Assembly (NCBI GenBank): GCA_947178085.1
Contig: CAMWWS010000073.1
Span: 1-10,001, forward strand
Origin: an uncultured Lachnospiraceae bacterium
Lineage (GTDB): Bacteria > Bacillota_A > Clostridia > Lachnospirales > Lachnospiraceae
Reading direction: 5' to 3'
DNA length: 10,001 nt
In this document: one piece after another, positions 1 through 5,887 of the stretch
How the letters are laid out: every line of letters begins with the position of its first letter
How positions within the stretch are numbered: position 1 is the stretch's first letter
Notes under the pieces: model-generated
The model's database searches: none
Seen by the model: the letters and a program-made list of their open reading frames with translations, nothing else
What the model was told of the DNA's origin: nothing
Program-made: the position numbers and the translations under genes

Positions 1-263
1 GATATAATACAATAAAGTATGGTGGAAAATGTGAGAAGATAATCAATGTGCAGAAAATGAGCTATTCGGGAAGTGATAGATTTGCCAAAGAAATTAAGAG
101 TTTTTATCAAGAAATGATAGACGAAGTGACTCATAATGACTGGGGAAAACTGGATTCAGATTTTGAAAAGAAAATAAAAAAATATATAGAAGGAAGTAAG
201 GATGAAAAATGGTATTTAACAGTATTTAAGCGGAGTTCTTTTTTTAAAAAAAGAAGAAGCTGA
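1..263 (+). CDS. Hypothetical protein, C-terminal part (5' end outside window)
   Basis: The reading frame is open from base 3 to the TGA at 261-263, so this is the tail of a longer gene. The GTG at 48 is an internal codon candidate with no convincing ribosome binding site, so I do not take it as the start. The visible 86 or so residues are charged and rich in lysine, aspartate and glutamate. They look mostly helical (SDRFAKEIKSFYQEMIDEV) and end in a very basic tail (FFKKRRS). No signal peptide, membrane segment or recognisable catalytic motif is present. I do not recognise the family. The gene converges on the histidine kinase gene, with 24 bases between the two stop codons. Base composition is more AT-rich than the genes to its right, so it may belong to a different unit. 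Confidence 0.6.
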   Translation, partial: YNTIKYGGKCEKIINVQKMSYSGSDRFAKEIKSFYQEMIDEVTHNDWGKLDSDFEKKIKKYIEGSKDEKWYLTVFKRSSFFKKRRS

Positions 264-293
264 ATATATTATGGATAGTTGATTTATTCAGCT
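236..293 (-). terminator. Probable intrinsic terminator for the regulator/kinase operon
   Basis: A 9-bp inverted repeat (AGCTGAATA at 258-266, TATTCAGCT at 285-293) contains the stop codons of both convergent genes. Read on the minus strand, the hairpin is followed directly by TCTTCTTTTTTT, a U-rich tract as expected for Rho-independent termination. Just beyond is a perfect 20-bp palindrome of T and A runs (236-255). The stem is AT-rich and its loop is about 18 bases, so it is weak by thermodynamic standards. Its position after the kinase stop codon and the T tract are the main support. On the plus strand there is no T tract after the hairpin. Confidence 0.4.
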
Positions 294-1658
294 ATCTCCA
301 TCCCTCAGAAAATCTAAAATGACTATACACCCGTTCTGTTCTTCACTTTCAATTTGCATATCCCCACCATGAACCTCCACAATCTGATGCACAAGAATCA
401 GCCCAAGACCGTGCCTTAAATCCAATCGGTCATCCGTACTTTCCATATAATGCGGTTTTTCATTTAGCTCTTTCAATTTATCGGGTGACAGGCCAATACC
501 ATTATCTGCTATGGAAAGGTAAATACTTTCATCCGTACAATCAAGAGCCAGCGAAATATCACAGCCGTCCGGGTTGTGGCTGATGCTGTTTTGCACCAGA
601 TTGCCTACTGCTCTCGAAATTAGGCGGGCATCACAATTGAAGAAAATTGTTTCTGCATCAGGTGCAATTTCGATATTTATTGAATACTCATCAGACAGAC
701 CTGAGTTAAGCAATTCAGCAGCATATGAGCGCAACAAACCTGCCAGACAGACAGCGCTCTTGTGGATAGGCTGCATTTCATATTCCAGCTGTGATACGAG
801 ATTGAGGTCCTGTACCAATTCCCTGATCTTGACACTTTGCTGTCGGATAATTTCAGCCTCTTTGCAGATATGGGAATCTGCACTTTCTCCATGTGCAATC
901 CGTTCAGCATATCCCATTATCATAGAAAGGGGCGTCCGTATATCGTGGGACACGCCGCTGATCCAGTTTGCGCGGGCTTGGTTTTGCCTGCTTAATATGT
1001 CAGATGCCTTGTTGATGCTGTCAGCTATTCCTGATAACTCCCCACGCATGGAAAGAGAAGTCGGTTTGCCGTTTCCGAGTGTTTCAATCGAAGTTATAAT
1101 AGGTTCAGAGTTTTTCAGGATTTTACGTTTTGAAAAATAATAAACAAGAAACAGGATTGTTGAATCAACCGCTATTATCCCTATAACAAAAAAAGGAAGG
1201 GTTTTGATATAACGCTGTGAAAAGTAGTTGCCTGTTAATTTCATATAACTGTCTTTCGGATAGCCTAATATCAACATACCATCATCTGTATTTCTGATAA
1301 AGACAGGGTAACCGGCAAGATAACCTTTTGCAAATACAGCGACATCCTGAATCGTAAAACGTTCCGGTATTTCTTCCGGTACTCCTGTTTCCCAAACCCT
1401 GTTTCCATTCATATCCAGATAGACAGCCCAGATATTGTTGCTCTTTAACTGTTCGGATGCTTCTTCTGATATACCTTCCAAAGAAGCGGACGCAGCAGTT
1501 GCTTCTAACATATTTTGCGGCGAAAGACCGCCATAGTCTTTTGTCATAATCCCATAAAATGTCCAGCCAAAAGCAATGCCATTGGTAAATAATAGTATAA
1601 GAACCAGCCCCACGAATGATGCCAGATATTTTGAGATATATTTTCCAAGTGATTTCAT
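288..1658 (-). CDS. Sensor histidine kinase, probable antimicrobial-peptide sensor (CprK-like)
   Basis: This 456-residue membrane kinase should sense an external signal, autophosphorylate on histidine and pass the phosphate to the regulator encoded just upstream. Visible parts in order: transmembrane helix about 13-35; extracellular sensor of about 115 residues; second helix about 152-175; HAMP-like linker to about 228; dimerisation domain with the H-box SGVSHDIRTPLS and phospho-acceptor His238; N-box NLVQNSISH (Asn353, Asn357); G1 box DNGIGL (Asp385); and G2 box GLGL (417-420). All catalytic motifs look intact. The ATG lies 4 bases after the regulator's stop codon. Its ribosome binding site AAGGAAG falls inside the end of that gene, so the two are co-transcribed. 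The sizeable extracellular domain separates it from BceS-type kinases, whose sensors have almost none. The divergent transporter suggests lantibiotics or similar cationic peptides as signal. That ligand is inferred. Confidence 0.9.
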   Translation of the reverse strand: MKSLGKYISKYLASFVGLVLILLFTNGIAFGWTFYGIMTKDYGGLSPQNMLEATAASASLEGISEEASEQLKSNNIWAVYLDMNGNRVWETGVPEEIPERFTIQDVAVFAKGYLAGYPVFIRNTDDGMLILGYPKDSYMKLTGNYFSQRYIKTLPFFVIGIIAVDSTILFLVYYFSKRKILKNSEPIITSIETLGNGKPTSLSMRGELSGIADSINKASDILSRQNQARANWISGVSHDIRTPLSMIMGYAERIAHGESADSHICKEAEIIRQQSVKIRELVQDLNLVSQLEYEMQPIHKSAVCLAGLLRSYAAELLNSGLSDEYSINIEIAPDAETIFFNCDARLISRAVGNLVQNSISHNPDGCDISLALDCTDESIYLSIADNGIGLSPDKLKELNEKPHYMESTDDRLDLRHGLGLILVHQIVEVHGGDMQIESEEQNGCIVILDFLRDGDS

Positions 1659-1662
1659 TATG

Positions 1663-2364
1663 TCACTTCCTTGTGTTCAGTTTATATCCCAACCCTTTGA
1701 CTGTAATCAAAGAGACAGGCTTTGACGGGTCTGTTTCAATCTTTTCACGGATTCTGCGGACATGGGCGTTTAGGCTGTTCTCATAGCCAAAGGGATTATC
1801 ACCCCACAAGGCCTCGCATAAAGTATCAACTGTTACAATCCTACCCTCGCTGCGGGCAAGTGTTTCCAAAAAGATATGTTCCATTGCGGTCAGCGGGATG
1901 ATTTCACCGGCTTTGCGGACTTCAGCCCGGCTAAAGTCAATGGTGCAGCCGTCCAAATTTATCAGAGGTGCATCTTCCTTATAGCATCGGCGTAAAACGG
2001 CATAGATGCGAAAAAGCAATTCCTGTGGCAGAAACGGTTTTACAATATAGTCATCCGCTCCAAGTCCTAACCCGGACAGCCTGTCCATAGCTTCGTCCTT
2101 TGCGGTCAGAAAAATCACCGGAACGTCTGAAAATGTACGTATCTGCTGCATAAGGAAAAAACCGTCTCCGTCCGGAAGCATAACGTCTAAAATAGCAAGG
2201 TCAGGTTTTTCATTTTGAACCGCAGAAATTCCTTCTTTAACTGAAACAGCAGTCACAATATTTCTAAAGCCATCATCCGATAGGATTGCCGTAACCATTT
2301 TAAGCAGTTCCGGCTCGTCATCCACAAGCAGGAGTTTCTTATTGTGTAAAAAAGAATGATCCAT
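1663..2364 (-). CDS. OmpR/PhoB-family response regulator (CprR-like)
   Basis: This 233-residue DNA-binding regulator is the partner of the kinase that follows it. The receiver domain (about 8-122) has the acidic pair Asp15-Asp16, phospho-acceptor Asp60 (LAILDVMLPDGDG), Thr87 in FLTAKD, and Lys109 in the VKPF motif. The winged-helix domain (about 133-230) carries the recognition-helix segment NSLNAHVRRIREKIE and the wing GLGYKL typical of OmpR-type proteins. The start ATG is preceded by GGAGGGG, about 6 bases upstream. The gene is transcribed away from the ABC operon, and both are probably controlled from the 171-base region between them. The likely role is to activate the transporter operon, and perhaps its own genes, when the kinase detects a peptide. 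No key residue is missing. Confidence 0.92.
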   Translation of the reverse strand: MDHSFLHNKKLLLVDDEPELLKMVTAILSDDGFRNIVTAVSVKEGISAVQNEKPDLAILDVMLPDGDGFFLMQQIRTFSDVPVIFLTAKDEAMDRLSGLGLGADDYIVKPFLPQELLFRIYAVLRRCYKEDAPLINLDGCTIDFSRAEVRKAGEIIPLTAMEHIFLETLARSEGRIVTVDTLCEALWGDNPFGYENSLNAHVRRIREKIETDPSKPVSLITVKGLGYKLNTRK

Positions 2365-2390
2365 GATAATCCCCTCCGTGATTCTTGTAG

Positions 2391-2410
2391 CTCAGGCTTC
2401 CGAGCCTGAG
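2391..2410. repeat. Perfect 8-bp inverted repeat at the regulator's transcription start
   Basis: CTCAGGCT, four bases (TCCG), then AGCCTGAG: a GC-rich perfect hairpin between the regulator's predicted -10 element (2414-2419) and its ribosome binding site (2371-2377). With a start point near 2406 the hairpin would straddle or just follow the transcription start. It could be a repressor operator or a structure at the very 5' end of the mRNA. There is no T tract on either strand, so it is not an intrinsic terminator. Confidence 0.5.
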
Positions 2411-2413
2411 CTT

Positions 2414-2419
2414 ATTGTA
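2414..2419 (-). promoter_or_regulatory. Predicted extended -10 promoter element of the regulator/kinase operon
   Basis: On the minus strand the bases read TATGGTACAAT: a TACAAT -10 hexamer with the TG-N extension used by extended -10 promoters. No good -35 hexamer lies at 16-18 bases, which fits either an extended -10 promoter or one helped by a bound activator. The predicted start is about 2406-2407, leaving a leader of some 40 bases before the ATG at 2364. Confidence 0.45.
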
Positions 2420-2453
2420 CCATATTTTTTTGTTTCAAAAGCCGTTTTGCAAA

Positions 2454-2473
2454 AAAGTAAGGTAAAAGTAAGG
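2454..2473 (+). promoter_or_regulatory. Direct-repeat operator, likely binding site of the OmpR-type regulator
   Basis: AAAGTAAGG occurs at 2454-2462 and again at 2465-2473, a perfect 9-bp direct repeat with an 11-bp period (one helical turn). OmpR/PhoB regulators bind as head-to-tail dimers to repeats with this spacing. The pair ends about 30 bases before the predicted -10 of the transporter operon (2505-2510) and starts about 35 bases upstream of the opposite -10 (2414-2419). It could therefore serve both promoters. A weaker relative, GTCAGG, lies at 2490-2495. Binding is inferred. Confidence 0.55.
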
Positions 2474-2504
2474 ACGTCGGAAAGTTAATGTCAGGTTGGT
2501 GCTG

Positions 2505-2510
2505 TACCAT
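2505..2510 (+). promoter_or_regulatory. Predicted -10 element of the ABC transporter operon
   Basis: TACCAT (2505-2510) is preceded by no recognisable -35 hexamer at the right distance, as is common for promoters that need a response regulator. The start would be near 2517, giving a very short leader before the ribosome binding site AAAGGAG (2521-2527). If initiation is instead further upstream, this call is wrong. Confidence 0.3.
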
Positions 2511-2535
2511 AGAGACATGGAAAGGAGATGTTTTT

Positions 2536-3348
2536 ATGGAATACATTATCACCACTGAACAGTTGACAAAAAAATACAAAAATTTTGTTTCTGTCAACAA
2601 CGTTTCAATTCACATTCGAAAAGGCAGCATTTATGGTTTTCTTGGTCCGAACGGTGCGGGAAAATCAACTACTATGAAAATGCTGCTGGGGCTGACTGCA
2701 CCCACAAAAGGCAGTTTTAGCATTGACGGAAGGCATTTTCCGGAAGACAGGCTTGCTATCTTAAAGGAAATTGGTTCTTTCATTGAATCGCCGTCATTTT
2801 ATGCAAATCTGACAGGCAGGGAAAATCTTGATATTATCCGCCGGATTTTGGGACTACCAAAAGACTCTGTTGATGATGCCCTGAAGCTGGTCGGATTGGA
2901 GGAGTTTGGAGATCGTCTGGCAAAGAAATATTCACTGGGTATGAAGCAGCGGCTTGGTCTTGCCGGGGCACTGTTGGGAAGACCGCCCATCCTGATTCTG
3001 GATGAGCCAACCAATGGTCTTGACCCTTCCGGCATCCATGAGATTCGGAATCTGGTAAAATCTCTGCCGGATCTTTATGACTGCACCATAATGATTTCAT
3101 CCCATATGCTTTCTGAAATTGAACTGATGGCGGACGATATCGGAATTCTAAATCATGGGCGGCTTCTGTTTGAAGGGAGTCTGGACGAATTGCGGTATAG
3201 CGCACAGCAGATGGGAAAAGCAAATAAGGCTAGTGAAGCAAACAAAGTTAGCGAAGCAAACAAAGTTAGCAAAGCTAACTTGGAAGATGTGTTCCTGGCA
3301 ATGGTGGAACAGGATAATGCCGCCAGAAAGCAGAGGGCGGAACTATGA
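2536..3348 (+). CDS. ABC transporter ATPase, lantibiotic/antimicrobial-peptide protection type (LanF/CprA/BcrA-like)
   Basis: This 270-residue ATPase powers a transporter formed with the two permeases downstream and probably removes antimicrobial peptides from the membrane. Walker A is GPNGAGKST (37-45), the signature is SLGMKQ (133-138), Walker B is ILILDEP (152-158) and the switch histidine is His190 (SSH). At the Q-loop the usual glutamine is replaced by Glu84 (SFIESPSFY), the 'E-loop' described for LanF-type lantibiotic-immunity ATPases. The conserved tail LEDVFLAMVEQ is present, but before it lies a run of hexapeptide repeats (about 228-248). The start at 2536 is chosen because AAAGGAG lies 8 bases upstream and the protein then begins at the normal family position. 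An in-frame ATG at 2488 would add 16 unrelated residues and lacks a good site. The stop overlaps the next start by four bases (ATGA). Confidence 0.92.
   Translation: MEYIITTEQLTKKYKNFVSVNNVSIHIRKGSIYGFLGPNGAGKSTTMKMLLGLTAPTKGSFSIDGRHFPEDRLAILKEIGSFIESPSFYANLTGRENLDIIRRILGLPKDSVDDALKLVGLEEFGDRLAKKYSLGMKQRLGLAGALLGRPPILILDEPTNGLDPSGIHEIRNLVKSLPDLYDCTIMISSHMLSEIELMADDIGILNHGRLLFEGSLDELRYSAQQMGKANKASEANKVSEANKVSKANLEDVFLAMVEQDNAARKQRAEL
3217..3279 (+). repeat. 18-bp tandem minisatellite inside the ATPase gene
   Basis: Three and a half copies of an 18-bp unit encode KANKAS, EANKVS, EANKVS, KAN. Copies 2 (3235-3252) and 3 (3253-3270) are identical at the DNA level, copy 1 (3217-3234) differs at several bases, and the last half-copy ends at 3279. 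The unit is a multiple of three, so copy-number change keeps the frame. It lies in the linker between the nucleotide-binding core and the conserved LEDVFL tail. Confidence 0.9.
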
Positions 3349-4070
3349 GCATACTGGCAATTGAGCTTCGGAAAGAAAAAAGAACGGGCGTTATACCGGT
3401 ACTGTTGGCTGTTGGCATTTTGGGTGCGGCTTATACTTTCCTCAATTTCATTATTCGGAAAGAAACGCTTCTGAGTTTACCGCTTGCACCTATGGACGTT
3501 CTGCTGACACAGCTTTACGGTATGATTATGATTTTGAATATGTTTGGGATTATAGTTGGTGCCTGCATGGTTTATAACATGGAGTTTAAGGGTAATGCTG
3601 TCAAAAAGATGTATATGCTCCCCATAAGTGTTTCGGGAATGTATTTTTGCAAGTTCCTGATTTTATCGGTTCTGTTATTTGCGGCAGTAACTATGCAAAA
3701 CCTTTCGCTTGCCCGGATTGGTATGACAGACTTACCGCATGGAGCGTTTGAAATGGGAACTTTGATTAAATTTGCAGGATACTCTTTTATCACATCAATA
3801 CCTGTCTTGTCATTTATGGTTTTGATTTCGTCACGCGCTCCTAATATGTGGGTCCCGCTGGGCATTGGAGTTGCCGGTTTTTTAAGTGGAATGGCATTGG
3901 CTAATTCAAGTCTTGACCTGTTGTTGTTTCATCCATTTGTAATAATGTTAAAGCCTGCAGTTGCCATGAGTGCGCAGCCGGATATAACTTTTGTTATATG
4001 GGCTTGTATTGAAACGCTGATTTTCCTTGGTATAGGGTTGTGGATGGCAAAGAATCTGCGTTATGAGTAA
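3345..4070 (+). CDS. ABC-2 type permease 1 of the peptide-protection transporter (LanE/CprB-like)
   Basis: This 241-residue integral membrane protein has about six predicted helices (roughly 15-36, 55-77, 97-120, 141-163, 168-190, 213-234) and no soluble domain, which fits the permeases of LanFEG-type transporters. A segment after the second helix (80-96, E-F-K-G-N-A-V-K-K-M then LPIS) recurs in the next gene (ETGNNGILKM then LPVS). The two permeases are therefore diverged paralogues that probably form a heterodimer. The start codon overlaps the ATPase stop (ATGA at 3345-3348), indicating translational coupling, with GAGGGCGG just upstream as ribosome binding site. The role is to form the membrane channel or extraction path driven by the ATPase. 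The assignment to E rather than G rests on gene order only. Confidence 0.85.
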   Translation: MSILAIELRKEKRTGVIPVLLAVGILGAAYTFLNFIIRKETLLSLPLAPMDVLLTQLYGMIMILNMFGIIVGACMVYNMEFKGNAVKKMYMLPISVSGMYFCKFLILSVLLFAAVTMQNLSLARIGMTDLPHGAFEMGTLIKFAGYSFITSIPVLSFMVLISSRAPNMWVPLGIGVAGFLSGMALANSSLDLLLFHPFVIMLKPAVAMSAQPDITFVIWACIETLIFLGIGLWMAKNLRYE

Positions 4071-4085
4071 GGAGGAATATTGATC

Positions 4086-4850
4086 ATGAGTTTTATGGAA
4101 CTTCTTAAAATTGAATTTATTAAAGTAAAACGTGGGAGGATCGTACCGTTGATTTTTATTGCCCCGTTGTTGGTGGTGGTCTCAGGAGTCGCAAACCTGA
4201 GCATGTACTTTACACCGGAATATACGAACGCATGGCCGGCTATGTTCATTCAAAGTGCGTTGGTTTATGCCTATTATCTGTTACCGTTTTCCATGATTGT
4301 GGTCTGTGTAATGATTGCAGGACGGGAAACAGGGAATAACGGCATCTTAAAAATGCTGGCTCTGCCGGTCAGCCGGTACGCGCTCTCTTTGGCAAAATTC
4401 TGTGTGATGGCATTTTACCTGTTTATGGAGATGGTCGTTTTCCTTACTGTGTTTGTGATTGCCGGGACAGTTGCCACGAGCACAATGGGAGTGGCTGAAA
4501 CGCTGCCTGTTTTCTATCTGCTGAAATGGTGCGTCGGGCTGTTTCTGACAATGCTGCCATGCGTAGGGACAATGTGGGCGATTACTGTCCTTTTTGAAAA
4601 GCCGTTGCTTTCTGTGGGGCTGAATCTGCTTCTTGTAATACCCAGTGTGCTGGTTGCAAATACACCTTTATGGATAGCCTATCCTTATTGTTACAGCGGA
4701 TATCTGGTGTCCTGCTCATTGCATGATTTTACGGCGGAATCAGGGTCAACGGCATTTTCACTGTTCCCATTCCTGCCGGTTGCGGTGCTGGTTTTTGCGT
4801 TGGTACTTGCGGCTGCCATTACACGGTTTGGAAAGAAAGAGATGAGATAA
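4086..4850 (+). CDS. ABC-2 type permease 2 of the peptide-protection transporter (LanG/CprC-like)
   Basis: This 254-residue membrane protein has about six hydrophobic segments (roughly 18-40, 56-79, 104-127, 145-169, 172-193, 228-246) and shares the GNNGILKM...LPVS cytoplasmic motif with permease 1. I choose the ATG at 4086 because AAGGAGGA (4069-4076) lies 9 bases upstream. A TTG at 4080 would add two residues but sits only about 4 bases from the same site. The gene follows permease 1 by 15 bases and is the last gene of the operon. No clear terminator hairpin was seen in the 106 bases before the AraC-family gene, so read-through is possible. Substrate specificity cannot be read from the sequence. 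Confidence 0.85.
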   Translation: MSFMELLKIEFIKVKRGRIVPLIFIAPLLVVVSGVANLSMYFTPEYTNAWPAMFIQSALVYAYYLLPFSMIVVCVMIAGRETGNNGILKMLALPVSRYALSLAKFCVMAFYLFMEMVVFLTVFVIAGTVATSTMGVAETLPVFYLLKWCVGLFLTMLPCVGTMWAITVLFEKPLLSVGLNLLLVIPSVLVANTPLWIAYPYCYSGYLVSCSLHDFTAESGSTAFSLFPFLPVAVLVFALVLAAAITRFGKKEMR

Positions 4851-4897
4851 ATTTATTATGAAAATATTTGTTGTGGTCTGCTTGCACCGATAAGTCT

Positions 4898-4932
4898 TTT
4901 TTGTAGAATGTCTGATTGTTTTATAATATAAT
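4898..4932 (+). promoter_or_regulatory. Predicted promoter of the AraC-GH1-GH28 operon
   Basis: Two overlapping perfect TATAAT hexamers occur at 4922-4927 and 4927-4932. A weak -35 (TTTTTG, 4898-4903) lies 18 bases before the first; TTGTAG (4901-4906) is an alternative at 15 bases. The regulator's ribosome binding site AGGAGG (4942-4947) follows 9 bases ahead of its ATG. The strong -10 suggests constant low-level expression of the regulator. Confidence 0.5.
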
Positions 4933-4956
4933 AAGCCTATCAGGAGGTATAAGTTT

Positions 4957-5820
4957 ATGTATGAAAATGCCGTTCTTTTGTCATTGCCGGAAAATGATAA
5001 GTTGAGTGGAGTTGGATTTTTACATCAGGTAAGTGTGAAAGAAACTTTTCAATGTCATACTCATGATTTTTTTGAGTTTTTTTATGTGTTGAAAGGGAAG
5101 GCCATTCACGATATTAATGGACAGAAAATGGTTTTGTCGCAAGGTACGCTTGTGTTTATCCGTCCTGCGGATGTACATCATTATAGCTTTATCAATAACT
5201 ATGACATGGAAATGATTTCTATTGGTGTAGAGAGTGATATGGTTCAGTCGGCATGTAACTTTTTGGGAATGGATATACAGGAATTTGTGAAACCTTACCT
5301 GCCACCGCAAATTATTTATGCAGGAGGCAGTCACTGGGATATGGCGGAGAAACTGCTGCTGATAAATAAGAAGACAAGAGGGCAGGAAAGAAGGCAGTAT
5401 TTTTTGTCGATTCTTCCGGAATTGCTATATCAAATGAAATTTGGCCGTGAGCAGCAGGATAAAATTATACCGCCATGGTTATCAAGTCTTGTGGAAGAAA
5501 TGAACAGAACCGAGAATATCGTAGAAGGTTTGCCTAAAATGCTTGAATTATCGGGAGTATCACAAGAACATCTGAATCGGTCATTTAAAAAATATTTAGA
5601 GCTGACGCCGACTGCATTTATCAATATGAAGCGGATTGATTACAGCGCCGAGTTACTTTTGGAGGGAAAAGAGAATATTCTTGATATCTGTTATCTGTGC
5701 GGATTTAATAATGTCAGCTATTTTTATCAAATTTTCAAAGAAACATACCATTGTACGCCGAAGCAGTTCGTGAAAGAAAGGACGAGCATGCGAAATCAAT
5801 ATAGTGGAAAAATAAGTTAA
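4957..5820 (+). CDS. AraC-family transcriptional regulator with cupin sensor domain (ChbR-like architecture)
   Basis: This 287-residue cytoplasmic regulator probably binds a sugar ligand and switches on the two glycoside hydrolase genes that follow. The N-terminal cupin-like domain (about 18-95) carries HTHDFFEFFYVLKG (His34, His36) and the segment FIRPADVHHY (His74, His75). These resemble the sugar-sensing domain of AraC proteins such as E. coli ChbR. The C-terminal domain holds two helix-turn-helix units, about 190-212 (LPKMLELSGVSQEHLNRSF) and 240-262 (ILDICYLCGFNNVSYFYQIF), ending in the conserved CTPKQFVKER, the usual XylS/AraC signature region. AGGAGG lies 9 bases before the ATG. The GH1 gene follows after 67 bases on the same strand. 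The closeness in architecture to ChbR suggests a beta-linked di- or oligosaccharide inducer. That is inferred from layout rather than demonstrated. Confidence 0.9.
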   Translation: MYENAVLLSLPENDKLSGVGFLHQVSVKETFQCHTHDFFEFFYVLKGKAIHDINGQKMVLSQGTLVFIRPADVHHYSFINNYDMEMISIGVESDMVQSACNFLGMDIQEFVKPYLPPQIIYAGGSHWDMAEKLLLINKKTRGQERRQYFLSILPELLYQMKFGREQQDKIIPPWLSSLVEEMNRTENIVEGLPKMLELSGVSQEHLNRSFKKYLELTPTAFINMKRIDYSAELLLEGKENILDICYLCGFNNVSYFYQIFKETYHCTPKQFVKERTSMRNQYSGKIS

Positions 5821-5887
5821 TATGCTATGAGAAAAAACTACATATGCCTGTTAAAATGGGTATCAGGTAATGGGAGGATAAGTAGAG

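Noticed and set aside
574..1140. Long open frame on the plus strand opposite the histidine kinase
   Set aside because: It lies wholly antisense to intact, recognisable kinase domains, has no ribosome binding site and encodes no recognisable protein.
2488..2535. Upstream ATG that would extend the ATPase by 16 residues
   Set aside because: The added residues (MSGWCCTIETWKGDVF) are unlike the family, they overlap the predicted promoter and the AAAGGAG site, and the ATG at 2536 is well placed.
4851..4897. Possible terminator after the ABC operon
   Set aside because: A short T run occurs near 4897-4902 but no stable hairpin precedes it.
5821..5887. Possible separate promoter or AraC operator before the GH1 gene
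   Set aside because: Only weak -10-like strings (TATGCT, TAAAAT) and a 4-bp CCTG/CAGG dyad are present; none has a matching -35 or a convincing repeat, so nothing is called.
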